64,000 nt of DNA, from assembly GCA_026387915.1 (NCBI GenBank), contig JAPLKS010000018.1, forward strand, positions 186,001-250,000, written 5' to 3'. The position numbers were made by a program, and so were the translations under genes. Shown piece by piece: positions 43,540 through 52,165 of the stretch (its first letter is position 1; each line of letters opens with the position of its first letter). The notes under the pieces were generated by a model that worked only from the letters and a program-made list of their open reading frames with translations, had not been told where the DNA came from and did no database searches. This stretch comes from Gemmatimonadota bacterium. Its GTDB lineage: Bacteria > Gemmatimonadota > Gemmatimonadetes > Gemmatimonadales > Gemmatimonadaceae.

Positions 43540-44490
43540 TCAGTTCTCCTTGCTCGCGCGGTTTGCACCGCGCTCAATGTGAATATTGCCACTGAACGTC
43601 TGCGCCGAAATTCGGGCGCCGCCACCGTTGATCGTGAACTCCATCTTCCGGCCGCGCCGACCGCTCTGCCCAGGCTGTAGCGTCATCGGGAACTGACTAT
43701 TGAGATCCCCGCTGAACGTCTGCAAGCTGAGCGATGCCGCCGTGTTGCCGGGCATTTCGAGACGAAGATCGCCGCTGTGTGAGGAGAGGTCGAACGAGCC
43801 CGTTCCCTCCGCACTCCCCTGATACGTGATGTCGCCGCTTACGGTTTCAGCGCGCAGCTGGTTGGCCCGCACGTTGGTCAAATGCACGTCACCGCTCACC
43901 GACTTGGCGCCGATGTCGCCGGAGGCATCGTCCAGGGTGAGGTCGCCACTGGTGGCATCAAACCGAATGCGGCCATGGGCGTTGGCGAGGTGCGCATTAC
44001 CCGACACGGTGTGCACAACCAACCGTTCGGTGGCGTCGATCACCTCGACGTCGCCACTCACGGACCGTGCTTCCACTTCGCCGGCGGTGGATTTGATGCG
44101 AATGTCGCCGCTCACCGTGTGTGCGCTCACCCGCGTGCCGATCGGCACCATGACCTCAATGCGGCTGTCGTTCGACCCGAACAGCGTAATCCCGCGGCGC
44201 GAACGCACTTGGAGAGAGACCTGCGTGCCGGAGAGCGACACGTCAAACGCGCCGTGCTCAATGAACGCGTAGATCTTGGCCTCTTGACGCGTCCAGCCGG
44301 TGACAATGATGTTGCCACTCACCAGCCCGAGGTCGATCGTGCCGCCTTTTGCAAAGGCGTAGAGGGTGTCCACTCGGCTCCGCTCGCTCTGCGCGAGCAC
44401 GAGTGTCGGTGCGAGGACGGTCAGGGCAAAGGCCGAGAGCAGCAGCGTACGGAGGGTGCGTGTCATGGGAGGTTTCTCGGTGGTGTGCAT
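43540..44490 (-). CDS. DUF4097 beta-strand-repeat exported protein (copy 1)
   Basis: A 316-residue protein with a Sec signal (LLLSAFALTVLAPTLVLAQS). The body is a chain of V-S-G-D turns: LGLVSGNIIVTGW, AHTVSGDIRIKSTAGE, ARSVSGDVEVIDA, VHTVSGNAHLANA, AKSVSGDVHLTN, AETVSGDITYQG, SSHSGDLRLEM, QTFSGDLNSQF and QTFSGNIHIERG. The ATG at 44490 overlaps the anti-sigma stop as TAATG, which supports this start over an internal ATG at 44466. Unlike the other two copies it has no lipobox. Translational coupling to the anti-sigma gene suggests the protein is part of, or the output of, the stress regulon. Confidence 0.88.
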   Translation of the reverse strand: MHTTEKPPMTRTLRTLLLSAFALTVLAPTLVLAQSERSRVDTLYAFAKGGTIDLGLVSGNIIVTGWTRQEAKIYAFIEHGAFDVSLSGTQVSLQVRSRRGITLFGSNDSRIEVMVPIGTRVSAHTVSGDIRIKSTAGEVEARSVSGDVEVIDATERLVVHTVSGNAHLANAHGRIRFDATSGDLTLDDASGDIGAKSVSGDVHLTNVRANQLRAETVSGDITYQGSAEGTGSFDLSSHSGDLRLEMPGNTAASLSLQTFSGDLNSQFPMTLQPGQSGRRGRKMEFTINGGGARISAQTFSGNIHIERGANRASKEN

Positions 44491-45272
44491 TAGCTGCGCG
44501 TGGGCAACGTGGCGACGTCGCGCATGAGTTGCAGTTTGGAGTCGTAGGCACGAGAGAGGCGCTCGGTCAGAAACGCGCTGGCCGGATCCTGCGCCAGCGC
44601 CGCCTTGCTCTCGCGAATGGCGTTATCAATGACCTTCAAATTCTTTTCGAGAATGGTGATGGTCGCGGAGTCGAGTTCCGCGCGGCGCTGGTCCACCAAC
44701 GTGCGCAGTCCGGCAATCTCGCGGTCGTATGTTTCGTCGAGGCTCGGCTTGTGCGAGGCTTGCACGGCGGGGGTGGTGCTCCCCGCGCTACCGGCCGCCG
44801 GTGTACTGCCCGATTCGGCGGAGTTCACCGGCGCAGACCGATCGCTCGCCACGCGCCAGGTGATACCGGCCGTCGCCACAATCAACAGCGAGGCGGCCAC
44901 GGCCAAGCCGCGTGGTGACCACTCGCGGCGCGCCTTTTGGTGCGCCATCCGCCCCTGTGTGCCAGCCGGAGCGGAGCTCCCTTCGAGCTCCGCCTCAAAC
45001 GATGACGCACTTCCCACGACGGGCAATGCCACCACCTGAGCCGCAATGCGCTGTTCCACGCCGCTCCACAAATCGTGGCTTGGCTCGAGCAACGGCAAGT
45101 CGCCCGCCTGCTGCACAATCAACCGAAGGTCGGCCACCAACGCCGCGCATTCCGCACAGTCGAGTCGGTGCGCGTCGGCGGCCGCGCGCTGCTCGGCGGA
45201 GAGCGCCTCTTCTTCGAGATAGTCCGTCACGAGCGACTGGAATTCTTGGCAAGTCATGGCAGAGAGGGTCAT
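44490..45272 (-). CDS. Zinc-finger (zf-HC2) transmembrane anti-sigma factor
   Basis: A 260-residue protein. The N-terminal zinc-binding anti-sigma domain shows CQEFQSLVTDYLEEEALSAE and HRLDCAECAALVADL (the H-x3-C-x2-C ligands). After ~130 residues a single membrane helix (GLAVAASLLIVATAGITW) is followed by a periplasmic Ser/Thr/Ala-rich region and a coiled-coil-like helix (ELDSATITILEKNLKVIDNA). It is expected to bind and inhibit the ECF sigma factor encoded just upstream. The ATG at 45272 overlaps the sigma stop (ATGA). A start at 45257 (second ATG) is possible. Its own stop overlaps the first DUF4097 gene. Confidence 0.9.
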   Translation of the reverse strand: MTLSAMTCQEFQSLVTDYLEEEALSAEQRAAADAHRLDCAECAALVADLRLIVQQAGDLPLLEPSHDLWSGVEQRIAAQVVALPVVGSASSFEAELEGSSAPAGTQGRMAHQKARREWSPRGLAVAASLLIVATAGITWRVASDRSAPVNSAESGSTPAAGSAGSTTPAVQASHKPSLDETYDREIAGLRTLVDQRRAELDSATITILEKNLKVIDNAIRESKAALAQDPASAFLTERLSRAYDSKLQLMRDVATLPTRS

Positions 45273-45823
45273 TGGGTCAACTGTGCGCGTAACAGCATGC
45301 GGGCGCGGTGCAACTGCGCCTTGCAGCCCCCTGAGGTGACGCCGAGCATCTCGCCTATCTCCTCGTGGGTATAGCCCTGCACGTCGTGGAGCACGAACAC
45401 TTTCTTGGCACCTGGCGGGAGCGTGGCGATCGCCCGTTCGAGATCGATCGAGAGCCCCGGGACTTCGGTTGGCCGCACGTCGGCGTAGGCCAAGGAATCC
45501 ATTTCTTCGATACTGTCGTCGTGCTTGTCGCGGCGGCGGCGTTCCGTTTGCCGTTCGTTGAGCACCACGTTCACCGCGAGTCGGTGGAGCCAGGTGCCAA
45601 ACGCGCTTTCGCCGCGAAACTGCGTCAACTTTTCCCACGCCCGCACAAACACATCCTGCGTGAGCTCCTCGGCCCGGGCTTTGTCTCCCACCATTCGTGC
45701 GCAGAGCGAGTACACGCGGCTGACGTGCGTCCGGTAGAGCCGTTCGAAGGCTCGGCGGTCCCCGCGTGTAGCGAGGGCAACGTCATCTGGTGAATCGGAC
45801 TGGGCTACTGAGGGTTGGAGCAA
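45269..45823 (-). CDS. ECF-type RNA polymerase sigma factor
   Basis: A 184-residue ECF sigma factor. Region 2 covers ~20-95: GDRRAFERLYRTHVSRVYSL, DKARAEELTQDVFVRAWEK and FGTWLHRLAVNVVLNERQTE. Region 4 covers ~125-180: IATLPPGAKKVFVLHDVQGY, THEEIGEMLGVTSGGCKAQL and HRARMLLRAQL. The start appears to be a TTG at 45823 since no ATG or GTG precedes the conserved region in frame; annotation could differ by a few codons. It is the first gene of an operon with its anti-sigma factor and DUF4097 proteins, all with one- to four-base overlaps. An autoregulated promoter is likely in 45824-46055 but I did not identify it. Confidence 0.93.
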   Translation of the reverse strand: MLQPSVAQSDSPDDVALATRGDRRAFERLYRTHVSRVYSLCARMVGDKARAEELTQDVFVRAWEKLTQFRGESAFGTWLHRLAVNVVLNERQTERRRRDKHDDSIEEMDSLAYADVRPTEVPGLSIDLERAIATLPPGAKKVFVLHDVQGYTHEEIGEMLGVTSGGCKAQLHRARMLLRAQLTQ

Positions 45824-46055
45824 GGCGGGGGAGTTTGAGGTCCGGTCGGGCTCACTGTATCGGACGGATGGACGGGGGAAAAGGTTTGAACGGGGGGAGA
45901 GCTGGGGCGGACGGGACGGGAGAAGCTGATGGCAGGGCCGACGAGCGAGGAAGTTGGGACGGTACCGAGGCGGGGTCTGTCCCCCCGCCGTGACACTTTA
46001 TATATGAACTTGCCGTAGTTTACGGCAGAAGCGCCAACCGGCCGGAGAACTAACC

Positions 46056-46532
46056 ATGCCTGAAGCACTGCAGCAGCAGGGATCGAACGCTCCCTTGCCG
46101 CCAATTCCCAAGATGGATGCGGCCCAAACGGCCAAGACTGCCAGGGACGCCGCGCGTTCCGTGCAGGGGAAGGCGCCGGTCGCCGTCGGGCAGACGACCG
46201 CCGGCACCGAGCAGCCCGTGCCGGCTTTCAAGGTGAACAACAACGATATCCCGCCCGAAGTGGTCCCGATGCTCGGCATCATCTTTGGGTCCATCACCAT
46301 GATGGTGCTTGGCTACCCGATCATTCGTTTGTTGACCGGGTTCGTGGACCGCCGGAATCGTGCGGTGGAGAGCGGCGCTCGCAACGTGGAACCGCAACTC
46401 CGTCAGTTGCAGGATTCCATCGACGCGATGGCCATTGAGATCGAACGGATTTCGGAGGGGCAGCGGTTTACGTCGAGGCTGCTGTCGGAACGCGCCGACG
46501 CGCGCGCACTGGAAGCACCGAAGCAGGGGTAG
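46056..46532 (+). CDS. Small membrane protein with coiled coil, hypothetical
   Basis: A 158-residue protein I do not assign to a family. It has a Gln/Ala/Pro-rich N-terminus, one hydrophobic helix (VVPMLGIIFGSITMMVLGYP, ~69-88) and a C-terminal helical, charged segment (VEPQLRQLQDSIDAMAIEIE, then RISEGQRFTSRLLSERA) compatible with a coiled coil. GGAG precedes the ATG by ~10 bases. Its last 65 nt overlap the 3' end of the convergent helicase gene, and a perfect 16-bp hairpin follows inside that gene. The role is unknown; a membrane-anchored scaffold is one possibility. Confidence 0.7.
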   Translation: MPEALQQQGSNAPLPPIPKMDAAQTAKTARDAARSVQGKAPVAVGQTTAGTEQPVPAFKVNNNDIPPEVVPMLGIIFGSITMMVLGYPIIRLLTGFVDRRNRAVESGARNVEPQLRQLQDSIDAMAIEIERISEGQRFTSRLLSERADARALEAPKQG

Positions 46533-48828
46533 GGCGCGCCTCGGGCACGAGCAAGAGCAGAGCCATCAGGCGCACGGGCGCGGCGGAATCTTCCGCCGCG
46601 CCCGTGTGGCGTTTGGGGCGTGCGAGAGCGGAGACGGTTTCGGTGGTCTTGGTGAGCCACTGCAATATGGCCGTGGGAATGTTTGCACTGGATTCTGCGC
46701 TGATGGCGCGTAATGCTGCCTCTACACCAGCACCGTGTGCGACAGCGAGCGCGAGGTGCAATGCGGCGGCCGCAGCGGCCAGCGTGGCGCGTTGATGCGC
46801 TGGCGCGTGCGATACCATCGCATCGATGCGACGCAACAGCGCGGTGCGTGCCGCTGATCCGGTTCGATCCGCGCGTGTGAGGTGTCGCGCCTGTGCCGCG
46901 TTGATATCTCGAACGATGCGACGCTGCGCAGCCTCGAGCAGGCGCACGGGCGTCTGCACCGGCTCGTGCCGTGCCGCGCGTACCAGTGTGAGCAGGCTGG
47001 AGGGGCGCTGCCCGCGGGAGCTCGTGAGCCAGTGACGCACGCCATCGGAAAGCACAGCAAGAAAGCCGGCGTGGCGGGCAGAGCAAGCGGCGGTCAGCGA
47101 CTCGAGCTCGCGGTGGTCTTTCAACGCAAAACCCAGCGCCGGTGGTGCATCGTGGTCGGGCATCAATGTCGACCCCTCAAATTCGTCGTGCTCCGAACTC
47201 AGCCATGGCCGCACTGCGTCGCGCAGTAACGCCGCCGCAGAGGCGCCGCGCACCGCGCCAGCGTGTGCGCGGCGTTTGCGTGCGAGTAACGCATCGAGAC
47301 GCAGTAGCTGTGTAGCGGCGCGCGGGGGCCGAATACCATATACGGTGACCACCGAGTGCCGCGCCCCCATGCGCGCTGCGCGACCGGCGCGCTGCTCAAG
47401 TGCGGCGGGCGTCCAAGGGGTATCGAGGTGCACAATCACGGAGGTACCCGTGAGATTCACTCCTTCACTCAATACGTCCGTTGAGATGGCAAGTCGGATG
47501 TCGTCGTGCGTCGCGGGTGACCGCTCACCGCCGAGCACCTGCAGTAACTCGGCGCGTGTGCGCGGGCCGCTGGCGGTGCGCGCGCCGCGCCCGGTGAGCA
47601 GGGCGGTGCCGGCGGTGGCGCGCAGTTCGCGCCAGAGTGCGAGCGCGGTGGCCGCGTGTTGCGTGAAGGCGACCGCGCGCGCACCGGGATGGTGCGCAAG
47701 AATACGGCGTAGCAGAAGTGCGCGGGCACGGGCGTCGCTATCGACGAACGCTCTGACCTCGGCGCGCAATACTTGCACCGCGTTGATATGCGCGTGAAGG
47801 GCCGCGCGATGCTGCTCCAGCGCGTGCGCGTCGGTTTCTGCCGCGGCATCCAGGTGAAATATTGGAAGTGCGAGCTGCACGGCATCGTCGCCAATCAACC
47901 AAGCGCGCAACTCACGGGTGCTTGGGAGACGGCCGGCCGCGAGCGAGTCGTCGAGCGCGAGCCCGCGGGCGATGCGGCGCCGGAGGGTTTCGTCGAGCGC
48001 TGACGCGCTGGACGCCCACGCGCGGGCCAACCCCACCGACACGAGTTGCCGTGCGGAGCGTCCGTCACGGGTGGCGAGAGGAGGGGGAAGCGCGCGAATC
48101 ATAGCGGCGTAGTCAGGGCCGCTTGGCGCACGCTTCCAGCGCGTAGTGGCGATGCGGGGGCGGTCTCCTGCCTGCGCACGGCGCCGTACGACGAGCCGAG
48201 CGCGACTGGCGTCATCCAAGTGCGCGGCTCGTGGGCCAACGACCAGTGCGAGCAACGCAATGAGTTCGTCTGAGCGGTTTCGGACGGGTGTCGCGGTGAT
48301 CAAGAGTGTGTGCGCGCCGGCGCACAGTGCGGCGAGTACGCGGTACCGCCGTGTAGCAGGGTTGTTTACATGATGCGCCTCATCCACAATCACGAACGGC
48401 GCGCGGGCCGGCCGAGCGCCGTGGCTCAGTTGCTCAAGGGAGACGAATGTGATGGCGATGCGCGCTCGATGCGCGGCGTCGTGCCACATAGAACGCAGCG
48501 CCGCGGGTGCAGCCACGAGAATGCTGCCCGCTGAGCGACCGGCGGCGAGCGCGACAAAAGTTTTTCCGAGCCCTGGAGGGTCGGCGAGGAGCGCACCACC
48601 AAACTCGTGCAGGGCAGACTGAACTCGTGCGAGTGACTCCCGTTGCGCCGGTTGTAAATGGATCTCACCGAGCGCGACCGCTGGTGCGGACGCAGGGTGT
48701 GAACAGCCGTCAACCGACGTTCCCAGAAGAACCGCCTGCGCAATGCGGTCGCGCACCGCTCGGAGTTGTTCGGCGGTGGTCTCAGGCGTGCTGGCCTGAC
48801 GCATCGCGTTGCGACGGTCGCTCGTCAC
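46468..48828 (-). CDS. SNF2/superfamily 2 helicase-like ATPase
   Basis: A 786-residue SF2 ATPase. Motifs: LQPAQRESLARVQSALHEFG before Walker A LLADPPGLGKTFVALAAG, motif Ia LVAAPAALRSMW, DEAH-type motif II VIVDEAHHVNN, motif III LLITATPVRNRSDEL, then in the C-terminal RecA lobe GARAVAFTQHAATALALW, LAISTDVLSEGVNLTGTS (motif V) and PWTPAALEQRAGRAARMG (motif VI). This is the SNF2/RapA-like layout. The remaining ~280 residues have no recognised nuclease motif. The start GTG at 48828 overlaps the methyltransferase stop (GTGA), suggesting translation as a unit. The 3' end overlaps a convergent small gene by 65 nt. It probably acts with the methyltransferase on DNA. Confidence 0.88.
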   Translation of the reverse strand: MTSDRRNAMRQASTPETTAEQLRAVRDRIAQAVLLGTSVDGCSHPASAPAVALGEIHLQPAQRESLARVQSALHEFGGALLADPPGLGKTFVALAAGRSAGSILVAAPAALRSMWHDAAHRARIAITFVSLEQLSHGARPARAPFVIVDEAHHVNNPATRRYRVLAALCAGAHTLLITATPVRNRSDELIALLALVVGPRAAHLDDASRARLVVRRRAQAGDRPRIATTRWKRAPSGPDYAAMIRALPPPLATRDGRSARQLVSVGLARAWASSASALDETLRRRIARGLALDDSLAAGRLPSTRELRAWLIGDDAVQLALPIFHLDAAAETDAHALEQHRAALHAHINAVQVLRAEVRAFVDSDARARALLLRRILAHHPGARAVAFTQHAATALALWRELRATAGTALLTGRGARTASGPRTRAELLQVLGGERSPATHDDIRLAISTDVLSEGVNLTGTSVIVHLDTPWTPAALEQRAGRAARMGARHSVVTVYGIRPPRAATQLLRLDALLARKRRAHAGAVRGASAAALLRDAVRPWLSSEHDEFEGSTLMPDHDAPPALGFALKDHRELESLTAACSARHAGFLAVLSDGVRHWLTSSRGQRPSSLLTLVRAARHEPVQTPVRLLEAAQRRIVRDINAAQARHLTRADRTGSAARTALLRRIDAMVSHAPAHQRATLAAAAAALHLALAVAHGAGVEAALRAISAESSANIPTAILQWLTKTTETVSALARPKRHTGAAEDSAAPVRLMALLLLVPEARPTPASVLPVRARRRVPTAAST
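46573..46606 (+). terminator. Perfect 16-bp hairpin inside the helicase 3' end
   Basis: Arms 46573-46588 and 46591-46606 (CACGGGCGCGGCGGAA) are fully complementary with a 2-nt loop, 40 nt past the hypothetical gene's stop. It probably ends that transcript although it lies in the convergent helicase coding region; no long T-run follows. Confidence 0.6.
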
Positions 48829-51800
48829 GAACGGAGGCACCACACCAATAACGGTGCGATCTCACGGTGTCGCACCCCGTAAGCGCGCAGCACGAGTTCC
48901 GTGAGCGTGTGCGCGTCGGGCGGCCGACCGTCGTGCGCCGCTCGGCCAACCGGCGCGAGCCGTGCGCGCGCCGCTAGCCAGTCGTGCGGCACGGGGAGCC
49001 GAGCCATGGTCCACCCGAGGTAACGGTGATAGCCTCCCCGCGCGGTTTCCGCGAGCGCCGCAAGCCAAGCCGCGGCGACAGAAGAGTTGAGCAGAGCGGC
49101 CAAGGCAAACGCATCGTCCAGCGTGGCGGCACGTGCGACGTAGCAGCTGTTGAGCGGCACCGTGTGGTCGCCAGCCGGCAGAACCGCCGCGCGCGGCGAT
49201 TTTCCGATGTCGCTCCACACCACGCGTGCCACATCGTCGCGCGCGCTTTCGGTGCGGAAGAGACTCCACCACGCGGTGGTGCCGCGCGCATCGGTGCGCG
49301 CTTCGAGTCGGCGGCGCCAGGGTCCGAGATGCGCGCGAAGCGGATCGGACAATGCCCGGAGCGGAGCGCCGGCAGCGTCGTGCGTCCACACAATGCGATC
49401 GGTGCCAGCGACGGTGCCCCATTCACGCACCTGTTCGCCGCGTAGCACTGGACGCGTCGGGAGCTGCGGGTTCGGAGAATCGTGAGCGGAGACGAGGAAA
49501 GCCTCGTTGCAGCCAGTCTTCACACCGAGGAGCGGGCGTCCGACGCTGGACGTGACCAGCGGCTCCCCGACGCGCGCCAGTGCATCGAACGCGCGTCGCA
49601 CATCGGAGGGGAGGAGCAACCAGGGCGCCCCAGGCGACGCGTCGAGCGCGAGCGTGTTGGCGGGCATCTGCCACTCCAGTGACTGATCGCGTCGGCGCAC
49701 CGCGGCGGAGAGTTGCGCAGTCCCGCTCTCAGTCGGTACTTCACCGGCACGCCGCTGCGCCACTACGAGCGACGGATACACCACAGCGTCGAACGTCGAC
49801 TCCGCCTCGGACCAATCTTCCACACGGAGCACGGTTGTCTCACGCGCCACGACCTGGCGCACGCCGCCCCCCGCGAGGGCGCTCCAGAGTTTGGTTGGCG
49901 TCAAAAGAGCCACAACCCCACCTGCCCGCACAAGCGAAATCGCACGCTCAACAAACAGTGCCGCGAGGTCTACTTGCGAGCCAAAGCCGCGCGTCGCGCC
50001 GGTGCCGATTACTCCCGAGAGCCAAGCGGCATCGCGATAGCTCCGAAAGCGCGCTCGCAACGCGTCTCGAGCGGGGGCGGGAATGTTGTGCAGCCGCACC
50101 CAGGGCGGGTTCGTCATGATCAGAGTGAATCCGCCCTGCGCGGCAATGTCCCCAAAGTGCGTGTCGAATGAAAACGGCAGACTCCCCCCGGCGCGCAATG
50201 CGCGAAGCTGCCGGCGGGCCTCACGCGATTCCCTGCGCCATGCCTCAAGCGCGCGACGCTGTTCCGCCGTGGGGGCCGAGCGTGTTGAGAACAAGTCGCG
50301 TGCGCGAATGGCGCTGATGAGGTCGCGACGACGGCGTGCGAGTGCTTCGACTCGCGCAGACGCGTGTGCAACGGCGGCAAGTCGCTCCTCGCGGTCGAGT
50401 GCACGAGCCAGCGTGCGTTTGCGCGTGCCGGTGGCGCGACTGTATCGGCCGCGGAGTCGCGCCACCGCAGACGTCGTCGTGACCGACATGGGAGGCAACA
50501 CCGCACCGTGCACCCGATCGCCAAGCAACGTCGCGGCAAAGGCGTCGCCACTTAAGGAATCGCCCACACGGATGTGGCGGTCCAAGTTTGGCAGCGGCGC
50601 AACAGCGAGCGGATGGTCGTCGGGCGTGTCGAGCACCACCGAGAGCCAGAGCCGTAACTCACAGAGCCAGACCGCGGTCGGATTGATGTCCACGCCGAAG
50701 ATGGCCCGTGTGAGGACGTCGCGCCGTCGGTCGCCTGTGCCACGCGTATCGCCGGCCAATTCCATCAGACCAGCAATTCGGTCAAGCGCGTGCACGAGAA
50801 ACGCGCCGGAGCCGCACGCGGGATCACAGACGCGCATCGCTTCGAGTGCGCGCAAGAACGGCGCGCGCGATCGCCGTGGTACGACTCCCCGCTGCAACGC
50901 ATCGCGGACCACCTGCTCCTCAACACCTGCGGCAACGAGCGAAGCCTCCATGCCGGCATTTACCACGCGCTCAATCAGTGCGGGGGGCGTATAGAACGCC
51001 CCCGAAGTCTGCCGCTCCGGCGCGGCCATTAATGATTCAAAGGCGCGGCCGAGCATTTCGGGATCTACCGCGGCCTCACTCCATGCGGTGGCGTGCTCGT
51101 GCGCCGTGACGCGAAACTTGCCCAACACGCCACCGATGACGTGGCCCAACGCTTCGTCGGTAAAGCGGAGATCGCGCGCGCCTCGCTCCGCTGGCGTGCG
51201 CGCAAAAAGTCCACCGTTGAGAAACGGAACGCGCCCCAAGGCGCGCGCCCTCGCCGCACGCTTACTCAGCGGCGTATTGAGCGTCCCAAAGAACAACGGG
51301 TCGAGCAGGCGCTGGTGCACGCCGCCACCCGCGAGGCAGCAGGCATCGAAGTGACGGCGAAGGAACTCGCGATCGCCGTCGAGCCATCCCTTGGCCTCGA
51401 GAAATGCGAGAAAGAGCAAGCGCGATGTGCACAGCAGGGCGAGCTCCCGCCGTGTGTGCTCACGCGCCGCGCCGCGCGCGGTGGCCGCGAGATCACCCAC
51501 CGCGCGCTCCAGCTCGCGGTAAAACCGTTTGGTGAGTGCCTCGCGGCCAAGCACCTCGCGCCAGCGTTGATGCACGAGCAAGTCCACCCCCTGCGCCGCG
51601 GCGATCAACGCCACCACCGTCTCAGCGTCGGATTCGGTCACGCGCCGACGGTCTACCACCAGCGCCGCCACGCGCCGATCGCCGCCCGGCGCAGGCGCGG
51701 CGATTACCACTTCATCGCGCGTGGCGCCAAGCGCCAGCACGAGCCAGAGGAGTTGCGGTGATTCCGCCGCGAGCCGAGCCGCCACGCGCGCCACCAACTC

Positions 51801-52025
51801 GCGCGTCGCGGTGGCGCCTCCACATTCGAAGCGCACCGCGCGCAACGCGCCGCGTCCGGCACTCACGGCAGTACGCCGCACACCGGGGTCTAGTCCAAGC
51901 GCCCGCGCGGTGTTGGCGTCGAGCGGCGTCGCAGCGGAAAAACCAAACTGGCTGGCGAGGGAGTCGAGGGCTCGCGCTGAACGGCAGGTCGCGAGAATGT
52001 CGGCGGCGGCGCGGATGGTGGACAC
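48825..52025 (-). CDS. N6-adenine DNA methyltransferase (Eco57I-type/type IIG-like)
   Basis: A 1066-residue methyltransferase. Residues ~170-200 (LALLCTSRLLFLAFLEAKGW) are the alpha-helical segment common to Eco57I-like enzymes. The GAFYTPPALIERVV motif precedes motif I VCDPACGSGAFLVHALDRI; IFGVDINPTAVWLCEL is the acidic motif II; LIMTNPPWVRL is motif IV (NPPW, amino-methyltransferase class), and GGVVALLTPTKLW follows. The C-terminal part (VSSVGRPLLGVKTGCNEAF, RPVLRGEQVREWG) resembles the target-recognition region of these proteins. A PD-(D/E)XK nuclease was not seen in the N-terminal ~130 residues. Start is a GTG at 52025. It is directly followed by the SNF2-type helicase with a four-base overlap. 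It may modify DNA for a defence or host-regulation role. Confidence 0.88.
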   Translation of the reverse strand: MSTIRAAADILATCRSARALDSLASQFGFSAATPLDANTARALGLDPGVRRTAVSAGRGALRAVRFECGGATATRELVARVAARLAAESPQLLWLVLALGATRDEVVIAAPAPGGDRRVAALVVDRRRVTESDAETVVALIAAAQGVDLLVHQRWREVLGREALTKRFYRELERAVGDLAATARGAAREHTRRELALLCTSRLLFLAFLEAKGWLDGDREFLRRHFDACCLAGGGVHQRLLDPLFFGTLNTPLSKRAARARALGRVPFLNGGLFARTPAERGARDLRFTDEALGHVIGGVLGKFRVTAHEHATAWSEAAVDPEMLGRAFESLMAAPERQTSGAFYTPPALIERVVNAGMEASLVAAGVEEQVVRDALQRGVVPRRSRAPFLRALEAMRVCDPACGSGAFLVHALDRIAGLMELAGDTRGTGDRRRDVLTRAIFGVDINPTAVWLCELRLWLSVVLDTPDDHPLAVAPLPNLDRHIRVGDSLSGDAFAATLLGDRVHGAVLPPMSVTTTSAVARLRGRYSRATGTRKRTLARALDREERLAAVAHASARVEALARRRRDLISAIRARDLFSTRSAPTAEQRRALEAWRRESREARRQLRALRAGGSLPFSFDTHFGDIAAQGGFTLIMTNPPWVRLHNIPAPARDALRARFRSYRDAAWLSGVIGTGATRGFGSQVDLAALFVERAISLVRAGGVVALLTPTKLWSALAGGGVRQVVARETTVLRVEDWSEAESTFDAVVYPSLVVAQRRAGEVPTESGTAQLSAAVRRRDQSLEWQMPANTLALDASPGAPWLLLPSDVRRAFDALARVGEPLVTSSVGRPLLGVKTGCNEAFLVSAHDSPNPQLPTRPVLRGEQVREWGTVAGTDRIVWTHDAAGAPLRALSDPLRAHLGPWRRRLEARTDARGTTAWWSLFRTESARDDVARVVWSDIGKSPRAAVLPAGDHTVPLNSCYVARAATLDDAFALAALLNSSVAAAWLAALAETARGGYHRYLGWTMARLPVPHDWLAARARLAPVGRAAHDGRPPDAHTLTELVLRAYGVRHREIAPLLVWCLRS

Positions 52026-52165
52026 GCGCCCAAGGTGCCGCGACCGCGAGCGCGCTCCATCATCACCCTGTCGCGACGATGAGCGATCGCTTGCATCAGG
52101 ACGCCCGCACGGCGACGCCGAGTGCTGTTAGAGCGGTCTTCGCTGCGCAATCCAAACGTGCGCGC

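Noticed and set aside
46468-52025. Complete DISARM or BREX system
   Set aside because: drmA, drmB, drmC, brxC and pglZ-type genes were not recognised next to the methyltransferase and helicase; only a two-gene unit is supported.
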